DNA of 64,000 nucleotides from Faucicola osloensis_D (GTDB lineage Bacteria; Pseudomonadota; Gammaproteobacteria; Pseudomonadales; Moraxellaceae): the NCBI GenBank assembly GCA_020041925.1, contig CP083409.1, one strand, 5' to 3'. The translations under genes and the position numbers were made by a program. Each line of letters begins with the position of its first letter. Positions within the stretch are counted from its first letter, which is position 1. Below, piece by piece: positions 1 through 8,878 of the stretch. The notes under the pieces were generated by a model that worked only from the letters and a program-made list of their open reading frames with translations, searched no databases and was not told where the DNA came from.

Positions 1-762
1 TTTTAAGTCCTGCGGAATATTGCCTTGCACTAATGAAACTTTCAGATTTGGTGTGCCTTTAGGTGTCGTCCATTGCGGGGCAATAAGCCACAGCGCAACG
101 CTTGCCAGTAACATCACAGACGAGGGAATTAAAAAACGGTATTTTTTTCGCGCCGCTTCCACTAGACTGGCTGAGACGAACACTGATACAAAGCTCAGCG
201 CCAACACCCCAAAAATTGGGGCAATGCTCGTCAGCCAAGGTTGCGCTGTATAAGCATAGCCCACAAATAGCCAAGGAAAACCTGTAAATAGCCAGGTCTT
301 TAACCACTCTTGTACCACCCATAATGACGCAAAGCTTAACGGCTGTTTGGCCACAAAGCGATTAAAAATGACCGCCAAGGCACCATGAAACAATCCCATT
401 CCTAAGCCAACAAAACCAATCATCAGCAAGGCTAACAAGGTAGGGGTATCACCATAGGTATGAATCGAGGTAAACAACCAAAACGCGCCCACGCTCCACA
501 ATCCCATGCCATACATTTCACCGAGCCAAAACGCCCGCCAATTTGACATTGTGGGCAATAATAGCCAATACAGCACCAGTGGGGACAACAGTGCCACTAT
601 CCAAAAATCGTAAGGTGCTAACGCAAAGACAAATGCCGCACCCGCAAGCCAAGCCAGCACCAGTTTGGGTAACAGGGGCTGTTTGGTATTTGCAGATTTG
701 GCACTATCGTGATGAGATTGTACAGAAAGTTGCTTTTTTAGGGACTGGGTAGTAAGACGCAT
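1..762 (-). CDS. lnt: Apolipoprotein N-acyltransferase, N-terminal part (partial)
   Basis: Inner-membrane enzyme that adds the third acyl chain to the N-terminal cysteine of lipoproteins. The reading frame is open from an ATG at 762 to the window edge (254 codons, stop outside the window). It has a short polar N-terminus, then several hydrophobic membrane segments containing the family's FALAPYDFW-like first helix and a WVVQEWLKTWLFTGFPWL stretch typical of Lnt. It ends in VSLVQGNIPQ, the start of the nitrilase-like catalytic domain; the catalytic Glu/Lys/Cys lie beyond the window. It follows corC by 52 bp on the same strand, the usual corC-lnt arrangement. Identification is from recognised motifs plus context. 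Confidence 0.9.
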   Translation of the reverse strand, partial: MRLTTQSLKKQLSVQSHHDSAKSANTKQPLLPKLVLAWLAGAAFVFALAPYDFWIVALLSPLVLYWLLLPTMSNWRAFWLGEMYGMGLWSVGAFWLFTSIHTYGDTPTLLALLMIGFVGLGMGLFHGALAVIFNRFVAKQPLSFASLWVVQEWLKTWLFTGFPWLFVGYAYTAQPWLTSIAPIFGVLALSFVSVFVSASLVEAARKKYRFLIPSSVMLLASVALWLIAPQWTTPKGTPNLKVSLVQGNIPQDLK

Positions 763-814
763 TGGCGAGTATTGCCTATAGGGTTAAACGGTTTTGCAAA
801 CATAAGTAATTGGA

Positions 815-1714
815 CTAATCGTCGAGCTGATTATACCCTTTAACCAGTTCAATTTCTTGGATAAATCGACCATCTGCTGACAATACCGTCAAACGACAAT
901 CATCAATAAAGACCGTTTGACCCAATACCTCATTGACTTCGCCAAGCTCTTGCATGACCAGTCCGCCCATACTGGCGACATCCTCACTATCAAAATGGGT
1001 GCCTAGCTGTTCATTACAGTCTGAGACTGAGGTGATGGATTGCACAATCCATGTGTCAGGCTGATTGGGCACGGGCACTATATGATTGATATCGGTATCT
1101 TCTTCGATATCGTCATGCTCATCGATGATATCACCGACAATTTCTTCGAGTAAGTCTTCCATCGTCACCACGCCTGATGCCACCCCAAACTCATCAATAA
1201 CGATTGCCATATGAATTTGGTTTTTTTGAAATAGACGCAGTAGGTTGTCAGAGCGCGCAGTTTCACTGATATAAATTGGCTGACGTACAATCGCCTCAAG
1301 ATTAAAATGGTCAATGTTTTGACCTTGCGCCTTGGCGACCAAAAACGGAATCAAATCTTTGGCAAGTAAGATACCCATTACCGTGTCTTTATTGTCATCG
1401 GTAAATACAGGATAACGCGAGTGGGCGGTTTCCATATAGAGCGACATGATGTCTTGTAAGTTTTGGTGCTGGGTGATGCCTGCAACGTGGCTGACAGGGG
1501 TCATGATTTCTCGCACTTGAATGGCGGGTAAATCTAAGACACCCTCTAACATATCGACGGTGTCGGGCGCCAAAAATCGACGCGAATCATGTACCAATTT
1601 GACTAGTTCATCACGGGTTTCAGGGGCGGTGGATAGCCAGCGTTTCAGACCGCGTGACCAGCTACTGCTTTGTTGTTTGTTTGACAGGTGTGAACTCGAA
1701 TTGTCATCTGACAT
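815..1714 (-). CDS. corC: CorC/HlyC family CBS-domain protein (Mg/Co efflux-type)
   Basis: Cytoplasmic CBS-pair protein of the CorC (YbeX) family, linked to magnesium/cobalt homeostasis. About 299 aa. A short polar N-terminus leads into the family block around VREIMTP. Two CBS repeats follow (roughly residues 65-190, with GVVTMEDLLEEIVGDI closing the second), then a C-terminal transporter-associated domain (about 205-295). There is no DUF21 membrane domain, as expected of short CorC proteins. I chose the ATG at 1714 because a GAGGG lies upstream; an in-frame ATG at 1732 has no visible ribosome site. Co-directional with lnt, as in many gammaproteobacteria. The exact transport role is not shown by sequence. 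Confidence 0.88.
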   Translation of the reverse strand: MSDDNSSSHLSNKQQSSSWSRGLKRWLSTAPETRDELVKLVHDSRRFLAPDTVDMLEGVLDLPAIQVREIMTPVSHVAGITQHQNLQDIMSLYMETAHSRYPVFTDDNKDTVMGILLAKDLIPFLVAKAQGQNIDHFNLEAIVRQPIYISETARSDNLLRLFQKNQIHMAIVIDEFGVASGVVTMEDLLEEIVGDIIDEHDDIEEDTDINHIVPVPNQPDTWIVQSITSVSDCNEQLGTHFDSEDVASMGGLVMQELGEVNEVLGQTVFIDDCRLTVLSADGRFIQEIELVKGYNQLDD

Positions 1715-1870
1715 AGCCGACGAGACCCTCATATGGCGAAAGATTTTTTTACCTTACCTTAAGCCCATGATGATTGCAATGGTATTTTTCTTAATTTTAT
1801 TGTATTTATTGGCTGATTTTACTCACCCATCAGCTTGCTCGGTGCTAGTAAAGCCTTGAATAAACAAGCA

Positions 1871-2344
1871 CTATTGGCGAATCCAATGAATCACCCGTTC
1901 TTCTTGCTCAAGCTCAGAAACCTCTGTTTCAGACTGACAGCGTCCCGCCACGCTGATATTTTTTTGGCGCATCATGGCTTGTGTCACGGCGGCATCCTGA
2001 GTAAGTAATAAATGCCAGCTTGGCAGTGGTTGCCCGTAGTACAAGCGCTTGTAGGCGCAGCTTGCCGGTAGCCAATACATCTCGCCAATGTTATCGATGG
2101 TTAGGCTGATGCAGTCGGGCACATAGTCGCGCCTTGTTGGATAATGCTGGCAAGCCCCTGTGGCACAATCAAGCAGTCGACAGGCGACATCACTGTATTC
2201 AACTTCATCTGTGTCATCGTCTTTAAATTTAATCAAACAACACGCCCCACAGCCATCGCACAAGGCTTCCCATTCAGCTTGGGTCAATTGTTCTAACGAA
2301 AATCGCTCCCAAAATTGCGGGCGTAAGGTAACAGATTGGCTCAT
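1871..2344 (-). CDS. ycgN: YcgN/UPF0260 family cysteine-cluster protein
   Basis: 157-aa protein of the UPF0260 (YcgN) family within the YkgJ-type CxxCxxCC metal-binding superfamily. The N-terminal FWERFSLEQLTQAEWEALCD is typical. It is followed by the cysteine cluster CDGCGACC at about residues 29-36, and more cysteines at CRLLDC and C-QHYP further on. These cysteines probably bind zinc or an iron-sulfur cluster. The molecular function of the family is not established. It stands alone on the minus strand between corC and the plus-strand hydrolase, with 138 bp to corC that show no gene. Confidence 0.85.
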   Translation of the reverse strand: MSQSVTLRPQFWERFSLEQLTQAEWEALCDGCGACCLIKFKDDDTDEVEYSDVACRLLDCATGACQHYPTRRDYVPDCISLTIDNIGEMYWLPASCAYKRLYYGQPLPSWHLLLTQDAAVTQAMMRQKNISVAGRCQSETEVSELEQEERVIHWIRQ

Positions 2345-2546
2345 TATGTTTCCAACTTTCGGCTTGTATAAAACAGTGACAGTATTATAACGGAAAATGC
2401 GATGATTTCAGTATACAGTAATGCCTGTATTAACCGTTGCACTGACTTGCCACGCTATGAGTAGCGTATGAATCCAGCGTTTTTATAACGCCAGTGTCTT
2501 ATAACAATAGCAACCAATCATATCATTTACCATAACATAAGGATTT

Positions 2547-3290
2547 ATGATGCCAATTCAAATTTTACAACTCGAATCTACCACCACCGATGGTGTGGAG
2601 CTCAAAAGCTATGTCTGTCTACCAGAATCAGCGAGCCACGACAACCCTGCCCCAGCAATTTTGGTGGCGCCTGAATGGTGGGGCGTCGTTGAGCACCCAC
2701 AAAAAGTCACTGAGCGTTTAGCCGAAGCGGGTTTTGCGGCCGTCGCCATGGATGTGTATGGCGAAGGTAAACTGACCACAGATGCCGCCCAAGCCAATGA
2801 ATGGATGAGCCAAATGCTCGCTGATCAAGACATGTTGATGGCGCGCTGTAAACTCATTATGGATGACTTTACCGACCTCGAAGCCGTTGACAAAAACCGT
2901 CTGGGCGCAATTGGTTTTTGCTTTGGCGGTAAAATTGCCCTAGACATGGCGCGTGAAGGCTTCCCACTCAAAGCAGTGGCGACTTTCCACGGTAACCCTA
3001 CCCCAAAACAACCGGCACAAAAAGGCAAATTCACCGCCAAAGTGTTGGTGGCACATGGTGAAGCCGATAGCATGGTGTCAATGGATGCCATTGAAGGACT
3101 AAAAAAAGAGCTGGATAACGCCGATGTTGAATACACAGTCGATGTGTACGAAGGCGCCAAACACGGCTTTACCAATCCTAATGCTGACAAACGCGCCGAA
3201 GAAAATGGCGTGGACTTGGGCTATGATGCAGATGCGGCAAAAGCCAGCTGGGATGAAATGATTGCGTTTATGCAAGAAAATCTTGTATAA
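2547..3290 (+). CDS. Dienelactone hydrolase family protein
   Basis: 247-aa alpha/beta-hydrolase of the dienelactone hydrolase family, cytoplasmic (no signal peptide). A complete Cys-Asp-His triad is visible: C125 in the nucleophile elbow GFCFGG, D174 in HGEADSMV, and H206 in AKHGFTNP. The family hydrolyses dienelactone or related small lactones and esters. There are no aromatic-ring cleavage genes beside it, so the true substrate is unknown and a general housekeeping role is as likely as chlorocatechol degradation. Two adjacent ATGs (2547, 2550) follow a TAAGGA ribosome site. It is monocistronic and closed by a strong terminator at 3319-3349. Confidence 0.88.
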   Translation: MMPIQILQLESTTTDGVELKSYVCLPESASHDNPAPAILVAPEWWGVVEHPQKVTERLAEAGFAAVAMDVYGEGKLTTDAAQANEWMSQMLADQDMLMARCKLIMDDFTDLEAVDKNRLGAIGFCFGGKIALDMAREGFPLKAVATFHGNPTPKQPAQKGKFTAKVLVAHGEADSMVSMDAIEGLKKELDNADVEYTVDVYEGAKHGFTNPNADKRAEENGVDLGYDADAAKASWDEMIAFMQENLV

Positions 3291-3318
3291 CATATGCCAG
3301 TTGCATCCTAACAGCAAA

Positions 3319-3349
3319 AGCAATATCTATGACGATATTGCTTTTTTTA
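3319..3349 (+). terminator. Rho-independent terminator after the hydrolase
   Basis: A perfect 9-bp stem AGCAATATC / GATATTGCT with a 6-nt loop is followed by seven T's. It lies 28 bp after the stop of the dienelactone hydrolase. Confidence 0.85.
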
Positions 3350-3458
3350 TGTCTATGTCCCAGTTTTAGTCAAGATTTTTAGCCATCTTATCAGTCAGTA
3401 TTGAATCCCAACTACAAAGTCTTATATAGCTATCACGATAGTAACCCGATGGTGAATT

Positions 3459-4721
3459 TTGAACGCACATCCGAATACAAACCCCTCAACAATGCAAAGT
3501 CCCAATCAGCACTTAAGCCACAGTCATACCGAAGCGGAGCTTGATAGTTTTGCACCGCGTATTTTGACCTGGTTTGACCATAGCGGGCGTCATGATTTGC
3601 CGTGGCAGCAGCATCAGCTTGACACGCCAGACCCCTATCCGGTGTGGTTATCTGAAATCATGCTACAGCAGACCCAAGTGGCGACGGTGATTCCTTATTT
3701 TGAGCGATTTATGACAAGTTTTCCCACGGTGCAGGATTTGGCAAACGCATCTTGGGAGCAAGTCGCTGAGCACTGGGCAGGGCTGGGTTACTATGCACGT
3801 GCGCGCAATCTGCATAAAGGTGCCAAGCAGCTGGTGGATATCATCGAGCAAACTGGCAAATTTCCGCAAACGGTTGCCGACTGGGAGCAGATTTCAGGGG
3901 TGGGTCAATCTACGGCAGGCGCGATTGTGGCGATGGGTGTCAGAGCTGACCAATATGGCGGTGACAGGGGGGTGATTTGCGATGGTAATGTCAAACGTGT
4001 GCTGACCCGCTGGGCTGGCATTGACGGCGATATCACCAAAACTGCCACAACCAAAGCGCTTTGGCAACTTGCCGAGCGCCTAACACCGACCCGTGACAGT
4101 GGACACTACGCCCAAGCGATGATGGATATGGGGGCGACGCTATGCACCAAAGCCAAACCTGCCTGCCTACTGTGTCCCGTGCAAGCCGACTGCGTGGCAA
4201 ATGCCCAAGGTAAGCAAAGTTTTTATCCGGTAAAAAGTAAAAAATCGCCCAATCCGTCTAAGTTTTCGCTAGCGTTAAAACTGGTTTGTGATGACAAAAC
4301 CTTGTGGCTACAACGTCCTGACACTGGGATTTGGGGTGGACTGTGGTGTTTACCATTGGCCTTTGTCAAAAAACAACAGGTGGCAAAAAATACAGGCGCG
4401 CCACTACTGGCAAACTGGCAGCAAGAAGCGACGTTTGAAGCAGAATACAACACTGCTGAGCAGATTATTTTTGCGTTCTTACAAGCTGAGCAACTGCTAA
4501 ATATCGAGCAGGTTAACTTAGATAGTACTGATACTGTCAAACATAGCCTTACCCATTTTCATTGGTTTTTGACCCCGCTCACCATGACGCTGACGATAGA
4601 GCAGGGTATGCGGCTAACGCAAACACTGCAACAAGCGCTGCAAACGCTGTCATGGGTAGATGATTCAGCGCAAAACAGCTTAGCCAAACCGAAAGCCATG
4701 CAGCTATTGGCGAGTGGTTAA
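3459..4721 (+). CDS. mutY: A/G-specific adenine DNA glycosylase
   Basis: Base-excision repair glycosylase removing adenine mispaired with 8-oxoguanine or guanine. About 420 aa from a TTG at 3459. The helix-hairpin-helix core contains the catalytic Glu66 (WLSEIMLQQTQV) and Asp175 (ICDGNVKRVL), with the hairpin ISGVGQSTAGAI. The [4Fe-4S] ligands C229-x6-C236-x2-C239-x5-C245 are all present. A NUDIX-like 8-oxoG-recognition domain fills about residues 255-420. Start choice is uncertain: TTG 3459 has GGTG upstream, while the ATG at 3492 has no clear ribosome site; both precede the conserved core. The last 18 bp overlap the convergent hemD. Confidence 0.93.
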   Translation: MNAHPNTNPSTMQSPNQHLSHSHTEAELDSFAPRILTWFDHSGRHDLPWQQHQLDTPDPYPVWLSEIMLQQTQVATVIPYFERFMTSFPTVQDLANASWEQVAEHWAGLGYYARARNLHKGAKQLVDIIEQTGKFPQTVADWEQISGVGQSTAGAIVAMGVRADQYGGDRGVICDGNVKRVLTRWAGIDGDITKTATTKALWQLAERLTPTRDSGHYAQAMMDMGATLCTKAKPACLLCPVQADCVANAQGKQSFYPVKSKKSPNPSKFSLALKLVCDDKTLWLQRPDTGIWGGLWCLPLAFVKKQQVAKNTGAPLLANWQQEATFEAEYNTAEQIIFAFLQAEQLLNIEQVNLDSTDTVKHSLTHFHWFLTPLTMTLTIEQGMRLTQTLQQALQTLSWVDDSAQNSLAKPKAMQLLASG

Positions 4722-5492
4722 TACGTGTAAAATTGTCGCAGGCATTAAATCAGGGATGATAGTTATGTTAAGATTCGCCTGCTGTAATAACATTTGCTGT
4801 GCAATACGCGATTGCAATACCAAGTAATAACAGCTGGCAGCCACTTCAGTGCCTGCTGTTAGTTGTTGCCAGTTCTGCCAGGCGGTCAAACTTGAGATGA
4901 GTACAATGATGGGTTGGTTGGGGCTCTGCGTTTGTTGCCAAAATGCGAATGCTTGGGTGGTTGCACTTGGTAGAACCCGTTGGTACAAGTTTAGCAAATG
5001 TACTTGCACACCTTTTGCCGCCAATATATCTGCCAATAATTCTCGTCCGCCGATGCCGCGCCATATCTGCAAATAATCGCCTTTACCAAGCGCTTGGATT
5101 ACCGGCAAATTTAATAGCCCTTCATTGTTTTGCGCGCGTTTTTCACCGGGAAAGATAACCGTAGGCGCTGGCAAATCTGTGAGCTGCTGCCAAGTCTGGT
5201 TAAAGTAATTCGCGGTTTTGTCACCCACCGCAACCCATGTAATCTTTTTGGACAATTCCGTTAGCTTGACCAAGGTGACAAGACTTGCTAAGCCATACTT
5301 TACTGCCGCTTCACTGACTAGCACCACCACTTGATAACGGTCAATCGATTGTAAAACTGCTGTCTCTGCGACTGTTAACGGCTTTTCTACCAACGTCAAC
5401 AGCGGCAGCTCAATCACTTTAACGCCATGCTGGCGCAAAAATAGACTTAGCGTCTTGGCTCGATGATCAGGTCTGGTATTGATAAATTGCAT
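4704..5492 (-). CDS. hemD: Uroporphyrinogen-III synthase
   Basis: 262-aa enzyme that closes and inverts ring D of hydroxymethylbilane to give uroporphyrinogen III for heme and siroheme. The poorly conserved HemD fold is recognised from its start (INTRPDHRAKTLSLFLRQHGV, leading to IELPLLTL), a central VAVGDKTANYF-type motif and an LLNLYQRVLP segment, and from its place 21 bp after hemC. The 3' end overlaps the convergent mutY by 18 bp. Confidence 0.88.
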   Translation of the reverse strand: MQFINTRPDHRAKTLSLFLRQHGVKVIELPLLTLVEKPLTVAETAVLQSIDRYQVVVLVSEAAVKYGLASLVTLVKLTELSKKITWVAVGDKTANYFNQTWQQLTDLPAPTVIFPGEKRAQNNEGLLNLPVIQALGKGDYLQIWRGIGGRELLADILAAKGVQVHLLNLYQRVLPSATTQAFAFWQQTQSPNQPIIVLISSLTAWQNWQQLTAGTEVAASCYYLVLQSRIAQQMLLQQANLNITIIPDLMPATILHVLTTRQ

Positions 5493-5513
5493 GGCTATGC
5501 GTATCGTTCAATA

Positions 5514-6473
5514 TCAGCGGTCTTGATAAATCTGCGCCAAGATTTTGTCCGCACCTTGTGCAATGAGCGCTTCAGCCACCACCACACCCACGGCTTCGGC
5601 AATTTGCTGAGACTCCCGTGCGTCATCAACTAACGCGTTATGATGCTCAGCTTTTAACAAGGTTTTACCATCTACACTGCCGACACGACCCTGTAAATAA
5701 ATTTGTCCCTCTTGAATGGTAGCAAAGCCTGCAATCGGTACTTGGCAACCACCCTGCAAATGACGATTCATGGCGCGTTCTGCCATCACGCATAGACGGC
5801 TTGGCTCGTCATTGAGCGGTTTTAATAGCGCCAGCACATCGGCATCATCACTTCGGCATTCAATGGCAAGCGCACCTTGTCCGACCGCTGGCAGACTGAT
5901 ATGCGTATCAAGTTCATGGCGAATACGATCGGTAAGCCCTAAACGCGTCAAGCCACTGGTTGCCAAAATAATGGCATCATACTCACCTGCATCTAGCTTG
6001 GCTAAGCGCGTGCCTACATTGCCGCGTAGGCTGATAATCTCTAAGTCAGGACGATATTGCTGAATTTGGCATTGACGGCGTAAACTTGATGTACCAAGTT
6101 TAGCCCCTTGTGGCAACGCATCTAGACTTTCATAGTGATTTGATATAAAGGCATCGGTTGGCTGCTCACGCTCACAATATGCGCCAAGCGTCAGACCTTC
6201 AGGAAGCACCATGGGTACGTCTTTGAGCGAATGCACGGCGATATCGGCACGTTTTTCATACAAGGCTTGCTCAAGCTCTTTGACAAACAGACCTTTTCCG
6301 CCGATTTTGGCTAGCGGGGTATCTAGGATTTTGTCACCTTTGGTGACCATCGGTACTAGATTGACGGTCAGGCTTGGGTACAACGCTTGCAACCGCGCTT
6401 GGATGTGTTCGGCTTGCCACAATGCAAGCGGGCTTTGGCGAGTAGCGATATTTAAAGTGGTTAATGTAGTCAT
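5514..6473 (-). CDS. hemC: Porphobilinogen deaminase (hydroxymethylbilane synthase)
   Basis: Cytoplasmic heme-pathway enzyme joining four porphobilinogens. 319 aa from ATG 6473; a TTG eight codons upstream is less likely because homologues begin near LNIATRQSPLALWQA. The cofactor-binding cysteine C243 lies in the signature LQGGCQVPIAG. The substrate and catalytic motifs KDVPM, GTSSLRRQCQ and LRGNVGTRL, and the loop around LPAVGQGALAIE, are all present. It is followed by hemD in the same operon and preceded by algR, the order seen in Pseudomonas and relatives. Confidence 0.95.
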   Translation of the reverse strand: MTTLTTLNIATRQSPLALWQAEHIQARLQALYPSLTVNLVPMVTKGDKILDTPLAKIGGKGLFVKELEQALYEKRADIAVHSLKDVPMVLPEGLTLGAYCEREQPTDAFISNHYESLDALPQGAKLGTSSLRRQCQIQQYRPDLEIISLRGNVGTRLAKLDAGEYDAIILATSGLTRLGLTDRIRHELDTHISLPAVGQGALAIECRSDDADVLALLKPLNDEPSRLCVMAERAMNRHLQGGCQVPIAGFATIQEGQIYLQGRVGSVDGKTLLKAEHHNALVDDARESQQIAEAVGVVVAEALIAQGADKILAQIYQDR

Positions 6474-6489
6474 AGCAGTATCTTTTTTA

Positions 6490-6528
6490 GCAAACAATAA
6501 AATGCCTAACTCTCTAAGCTAGGCATTT
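6490..6528 (-). terminator. Possible terminator between algR and hemC
   Basis: An 8-bp inverted repeat AATGCCTA / TAGGCATT (6501-6508 and 6520-6527) is followed on the minus strand by a T-rich run (TTTTATTGTTTG). It could end algR transcription, but the stem is short and only modestly GC-rich. Confidence 0.45.
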
Positions 6529-6649
6529 GTCAGATGGGTATCAGTCATTGATTTAGCGAGTTAGCCATCAGTATAGCAAAATGTCAGGATAATTTCTCTG
6601 ACTGCTCGCTAAAGCATACGCAAACATACGAAAGACGACACTACATACA

Positions 6650-7387
6650 CTACATTGATTGGATTTTATCGCGTAGTAATGGCAAATGACGGCGACTAAC
6701 GGCAAGCTTGTCAGGCAAACCTTTGAAACGTACTTGGTACTGACCTTGGTCAATCGCTTCAAGCATTTCTAGGTAGTTAACATTGATTAACGCATTGCGA
6801 TGGATACGAAAGAACGCATCACCAAATTCTTGCTCAAGCTCTTTGAGGGTTTCATCAATTAAAACTGTGCCGCCTTTATGACGGATTTGCACGTATTTTT
6901 GGTCCGCTGTAAAGTAATAGATATCTTGCAGCGCAATCAGCTCCACCCCGCGATGGGTACGTGCCGCAATATGCTGACGATTGGACTGTGCTAACGGGTC
7001 TTCTAATCGACTGATTTCATTGAGCTGTGCATTACTAAGCAATGACGCTCTCGATAGTACCTGTAACAATTCTTCTTTGTTGGCAGGCTTTAGCAAATAG
7101 CCAATCGCGTGTGCTTTGAATGCGGCAATCGCATAATGGTCATACGCGGTCACAAAAATAATGGCTGGTGGATTGTTAAGTTCATTGAGCTCTTTGGCGC
7201 AGCGGATACCATCCATTTCTGGCATACGAATGTCTAACAAAATTACATCGGGTGCGGTTTCTTTGACTTTTGCAATGGCCTCAATACCTGTGGCTGCCTG
7301 TGCAACAACCTCATGTCCTTCTTCTCTTACGATGCGTGTCAGCCTCTCTCGGGCCAGTGGCTCATCGTCACAGATCACAACTCTCAT
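6650..7387 (-). CDS. algR: LytTR-type response regulator (AlgR-like)
   Basis: 245-aa response regulator. The N-terminal receiver domain (1 to about 120) has the acidic pocket D7/D8, the phospho-acceptor D52 in LLDIRMPEMDG, a T in FVTAYDHYA and K in YLLKPANKEE. A C-terminal LytTR DNA-binding domain (about 140-240) carries RTHRGVELI and FFRIHRNALINVNYLEML. AlgR family members control twitching motility, alginate or virulence genes in pseudomonads; the regulon here is not known. The partner kinase gene algZ lies 270 bp upstream on the same strand, and hemC-hemD follow, matching the AlgZ/AlgR locus. Confidence 0.92.
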   Translation of the reverse strand: MRVVICDDEPLARERLTRIVREEGHEVVAQAATGIEAIAKVKETAPDVILLDIRMPEMDGIRCAKELNELNNPPAIIFVTAYDHYAIAAFKAHAIGYLLKPANKEELLQVLSRASLLSNAQLNEISRLEDPLAQSNRQHIAARTHRGVELIALQDIYYFTADQKYVQIRHKGGTVLIDETLKELEQEFGDAFFRIHRNALINVNYLEMLEAIDQGQYQVRFKGLPDKLAVSRRHLPLLRDKIQSM

Positions 7388-7657
7388 TGTTTACTCCTTT
7401 GCTCCTTTGAGGTCAAAAACACCTGTATTCGACCCTACAAGTCTTACTTTCTTCACAATCTAATGCCAAATCTAACACAACCGCTTGGTGAGCAATCAAA
7501 CACTCATAAAATAGCGCTTAACTGATTAGATAAACTAATAAACGCATTGTTTTAAGTAGACGCAAATTAATATACCATAGTTTGTTAGATAAAATGTGAA
7601 ATGCCGCGTCAGATTGGTGACTTTTTTATGCCCATTCCAACTAACAAAATGACTGGG

Positions 7658-8836
7658 CTAAAAAGCGGCGACATCCTTAAGGGGATAGCGAATTTGAGTC
7701 ACTAACACATGTCCAGATAATTCAAAGTGAATGCTGGCTTCATCACCAAAGTACTGACGTAAAATTGCCAGTTGACTGTTAAACTGCAGTTTTTGGTGAA
7801 TATCGTGACAAATCAGCTGATACGTCGTGGCTGGCAGCTCAATTTCGATATCAATTTTGGCAACGTCGTTTTGCCAATCGATACTAATAGTAATGTGAAT
7901 GGGGTCGGTGCTGTTTTCAACAATCAGTACAATCAGTTTTTCAATCACCATTTGCAGCGATAACGAGGTAATCACCATATCATAGAGCAAATCTTCAACG
8001 GGCAACTGCCAAGTTACTTTCAGCTTTTTATCAAAACGGTATTTTTCGATGCTCAAATAGCTTTCGCATAGCGCCATCTCATCCAGGAGCGCGATCTCAC
8101 GCGTTTCATCAAAGCTCACCCGATATAGATTTGAGATATGACGAATCATTCTCTCGGCTTCATACGCATCGGTTTCTATCAGATACTGCATAGTATTGAG
8201 TAAATTAAAGAAAAAATGCGGTGTGATACGCGCCTTTAACTGCTCGTTTTGTTCGATGAGTTTTTGTTGGGTACGCAGTTCAACGCGGCGAATATTTTGA
8301 TACTGTATCTCAAAATAAGTGAGCAGCACCACTATCATCAAAAAAGCAAACAAAGTATTCGCAATGGTTTCTAGTATCAGCGCATTTAAACTGACTTCAT
8401 AGCCGAGCGTAAAGAATAACACCAACCGACCTAGCAAGCTCAGTAACGGCACGATAATAAACGAAGTCGATAGCAGATAGGCGGTGATTTGTTTTGAACG
8501 CCAATTAAATTCTTTGAATTTTTTGGCAGAATTCGCCACAAAAACCATTTCACCCGTCACAGTTAAGATAGTAATCACCACCGTTTCAATGCTATGGCGG
8601 ATAATCAAACTGATATCATTGGTAAAAGTTAAATAGGTTAAAATCGAAACCAGTGAAAAAAACGCGATATAGCTTGCCCACAGTTTAATGGTCTGTTTTT
8701 CGCTCAGATTGGGCAGGAAAAAAGTGCTCGTAAGCGGCTCTTTAATCCGCTTGAGTGAAATTTGTGAGGCATCCTCAGTTTTTGCTATACTAGCCCTAGA
8801 TTTTGCAGAGGGAATTAGCAGCTCTAGCAATCTCAT
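7658..8836 (-). CDS. algZ: Sensor histidine kinase, LytS-like (AlgZ/FimS)
   Basis: 392-aa membrane sensor kinase of the HisKA_7TM-less LytS/AlgZ class. Hydrophobic segments at about residues 40-160 are followed by the His_kinase region with the phospho-acceptor in LKARITPHFFFNLLNTMQ. The C-terminal ATPase domain is degenerate: the usual N and G boxes are hard to find (VENS... and no clear GxGxG), as is reported for AlgZ-type proteins. The reading frame stays open into argH, but the real start is ATG 8836, which has a GAAAGGA site and starts at the conserved hydrophobic domain. The 42-bp space to argH is divergent. Confidence 0.87.
   Translation of the reverse strand: MRLLELLIPSAKSRASIAKTEDASQISLKRIKEPLTSTFFLPNLSEKQTIKLWASYIAFFSLVSILTYLTFTNDISLIIRHSIETVVITILTVTGEMVFVANSAKKFKEFNWRSKQITAYLLSTSFIIVPLLSLLGRLVLFFTLGYEVSLNALILETIANTLFAFLMIVVLLTYFEIQYQNIRRVELRTQQKLIEQNEQLKARITPHFFFNLLNTMQYLIETDAYEAERMIRHISNLYRVSFDETREIALLDEMALCESYLSIEKYRFDKKLKVTWQLPVEDLLYDMVITSLSLQMVIEKLIVLIVENSTDPIHITISIDWQNDVAKIDIEIELPATTYQLICHDIHQKLQFNSQLAILRQYFGDEASIHFELSGHVLVTQIRYPLKDVAAF
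8762..8791 (+). promoter_or_regulatory. Candidate sigma-70 promoter for argH inside algZ
   Basis: TTGTGA (8762-8767) and TATACT (8786-8791) are separated by 18 bp and lie about 90 bp before the argH start. They are embedded in the 5' part of the divergent algZ coding region, where an argH promoter has to lie because the intergenic space is only 42 bp. Sequence match only. Confidence 0.45.
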
Positions 8837-8878
8837 TGTCTTTATTCCTTTCAAACTTACACAAAAAATGGACGTATT

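Noticed and set aside
2547..3290. Chlorocatechol pathway assignment for the dienelactone hydrolase
   Set aside because: No ring-cleavage or muconate enzymes are adjacent, so only the family can be stated.
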